From NCBI GenBank assembly GCA_008638375.1, contig CM018048.1, positions 56,514,347-56,578,346 on the forward strand: 64,000 bases of DNA, in the 5' to 3' direction. Source of the DNA: Nyssa sinensis (taxonomy: Eukaryota > Streptophyta > Magnoliopsida > Cornales > Nyssaceae). The number at the start of each line of letters is the position of its first letter. The stretch's first letter is position 1. A model generated the notes under the pieces. That model ran no database searches and was not told the DNA's origin. It saw nothing but the letters and a program-made list of their open reading frames with translations. Shown piece by piece: positions 62,704 through 64,000 of the stretch. The translations under genes were made by a program, and so were the position numbers.

Positions 62704-64000
62704 ATATGACTATGGCATATATTTTGGGAAAAACCATAGTAATAGTATTGTTGACAACAAAATGGAGATCTAAATGATAAAATCATCACCGTCATCATCG
62801 TTCATATCTATATTTTAGTCACATGTATGAACATCAATAAGAAATGTGACCCCTAAATAAATAAATAAAAGACAAGCGTAGAATACCCTTCTAACACCCA
62901 GGCATATATTGGACCATAAATGAAAAAAAGAGCATCATAGTCATAGAGATAGAGGAAGAGTAATACCAACCCAGACACTCCAATTATGTCTTTCAACTCT
63001 TCGCATGAAACAATATGTTAATTTCAACATTAAACATTTTCAAAATGTAGCAAAGACAACTTTTTGTCAATGGCATACTCATAAACTGGGCAATGTCTCT
63101 CCACTCCAGGGAAAACGACCTAATAGCCTCTTAACTTTAAAATCACGGAATCTGCAGTTTATATACTGAACATATCAGGACAAACTAAAAACTCATTATT
63201 ATCCCCATTACACAACCAATTACCAGGATACTAACATGGATGAATGAAGGGCCAAAAAAAAAAATTACCTCCAATACAGAACTGAATACAGATGCCCTTG
63301 ACCAATTTTATAACCTTACCGGCCAATCACCTGTTGTAACCTGTAAAACTCAAACACCGCGAACTAGAGTAGGCCAAAAGAATGGATAACAGTCAAATTG
63401 CAAAAGCCGGAGTGAATTGTATACAACATCATCGTCAGAATATACAAGAAATTTAAACACTATAAATACTTTTGAGGCATTATTTGCTGTGATGGGGAAT
63501 GAAATCATGGGGGTGAAAAACAGGTGACAAGTGCTTTTGCACAAATTGTGCATCCTTGGTATGCTATATTATAGCAATATTTACATAAAATTACATATAT
63601 GGAAGGTAAATAAGAACTAATTTCATTTTACTCAGTGCCAACAAAGTGCCGAATTTCTCGTGACAAAAACAACAGTTGCACTAGTTTTCCTAAACATCTG
63701 CCAGGTCCTATTTTCCCTCGTACCAAATGTAGCCTGGGTAAAAAGGTGAAAGGAAAGCAATGTCAAATTCAGAAAAAGCTAGTTTTCAATTTGTACATCA
63801 AGAAACATAATTTGTCCTGCATCCTAACCACATAGTCCTACAATAGCTCAAAACAAGCATTGCTGACTGTCAATAGCTACAAAAGTTTGCATGACATGAT
63901 ATACACATGCAATAACTCCACAATGATAATGTCATCAAGAAAAAGATGCGCGGAAACCAATCCACCTAAAAGTAAGAAAAAAAGAAATAAAGGGACAGAC
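62703..64000. other. Spacer to window end, no gene recognised
   Basis: AT-rich DNA without long coding frames. It could include the 3' UTR of a minus-strand gene further right, but nothing in the sequence proves that. Confidence 0.4.

Noticed and set aside
1..64000. tRNA or rRNA genes
   Set aside because: No cloverleaf-like segments with A and B boxes or rRNA blocks were noticed by eye; a tRNAscan-type search would be needed to exclude them fully.

Overview
The window is nuclear DNA of a flowering plant, a eudicot. The evidence is GT-AG introns, AT-rich intergenic DNA, plant-type L1 LINEs, Ty1-copia and solo-LTR elements, hAT and Mutator-like TIR elements, and two recognisable conserved plant genes. 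The abundance of old nested transposons suggests a medium or large genome, perhaps a woody species. I cannot name the species.

Left end (1-1997): the 5' part of a minus-strand PHD-finger protein gene of the Arabidopsis At1g33420 type. Exon 1 is 1679-1997. Exon 2 begins at 36 and runs off the window. Between it and the next gene lie plain AT-rich DNA and a decayed Ty1-copia relic (about 3490-5590, minus) with an internal deletion that fuses integrase to RNase H.

Main gene (about 6660-61043, plus): one gene fills most of the window. Eleven coding exons can be joined with correct GT-AG borders and an unbroken frame of 2430 nt, giving 809 residues plus a stop. The product matches plant HDC1, the Rxt3-domain subunit of SIN3/HDA-type histone deacetylase complexes. 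One exon is only 8 nt long (14298-14305). The 5' leader also carries a small intron.

The gene spans about 54 kb because its large introns are filled with transposons. Intron 1 of the coding region (8509-14297) has an LTR with primer-binding site and a stack of truncated LINEs. The next intron (14306-18662) has a 193-bp tandem duplication and very short tail-only insertions. The 17.8-kb intron 18839-36620 holds an antisense Ty1-copia element (19200-27472). Inside that element sits a solo LTR, and inside the solo LTR a hAT-like MITE. The same intron also has LINE fragments and other TIR elements. The intron 36879-42184 holds a hAT element containing a long-TIR Mutator-like element, which contains a further MITE. 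The intron 45336-49172 has a second hAT-like MITE and a TRIM. The last intron (50286-60932, 10.6 kb) holds a nearly complete antisense L1 LINE (51506-57291) and a badly damaged second one.

Right end (61044-64000): the 3' side of HDC1 has a 445-bp tandem duplication with a compound TA/GA microsatellite in each copy, a second 88-bp duplication, and no further gene that I can identify.

No prokaryotic-type system, CRISPR array or RNA gene was seen. The most unusual items are the 8-nt exon, the series of tail-only insertions flanked by target duplications, and the Russian-doll transposon nests with readable target-site duplications.
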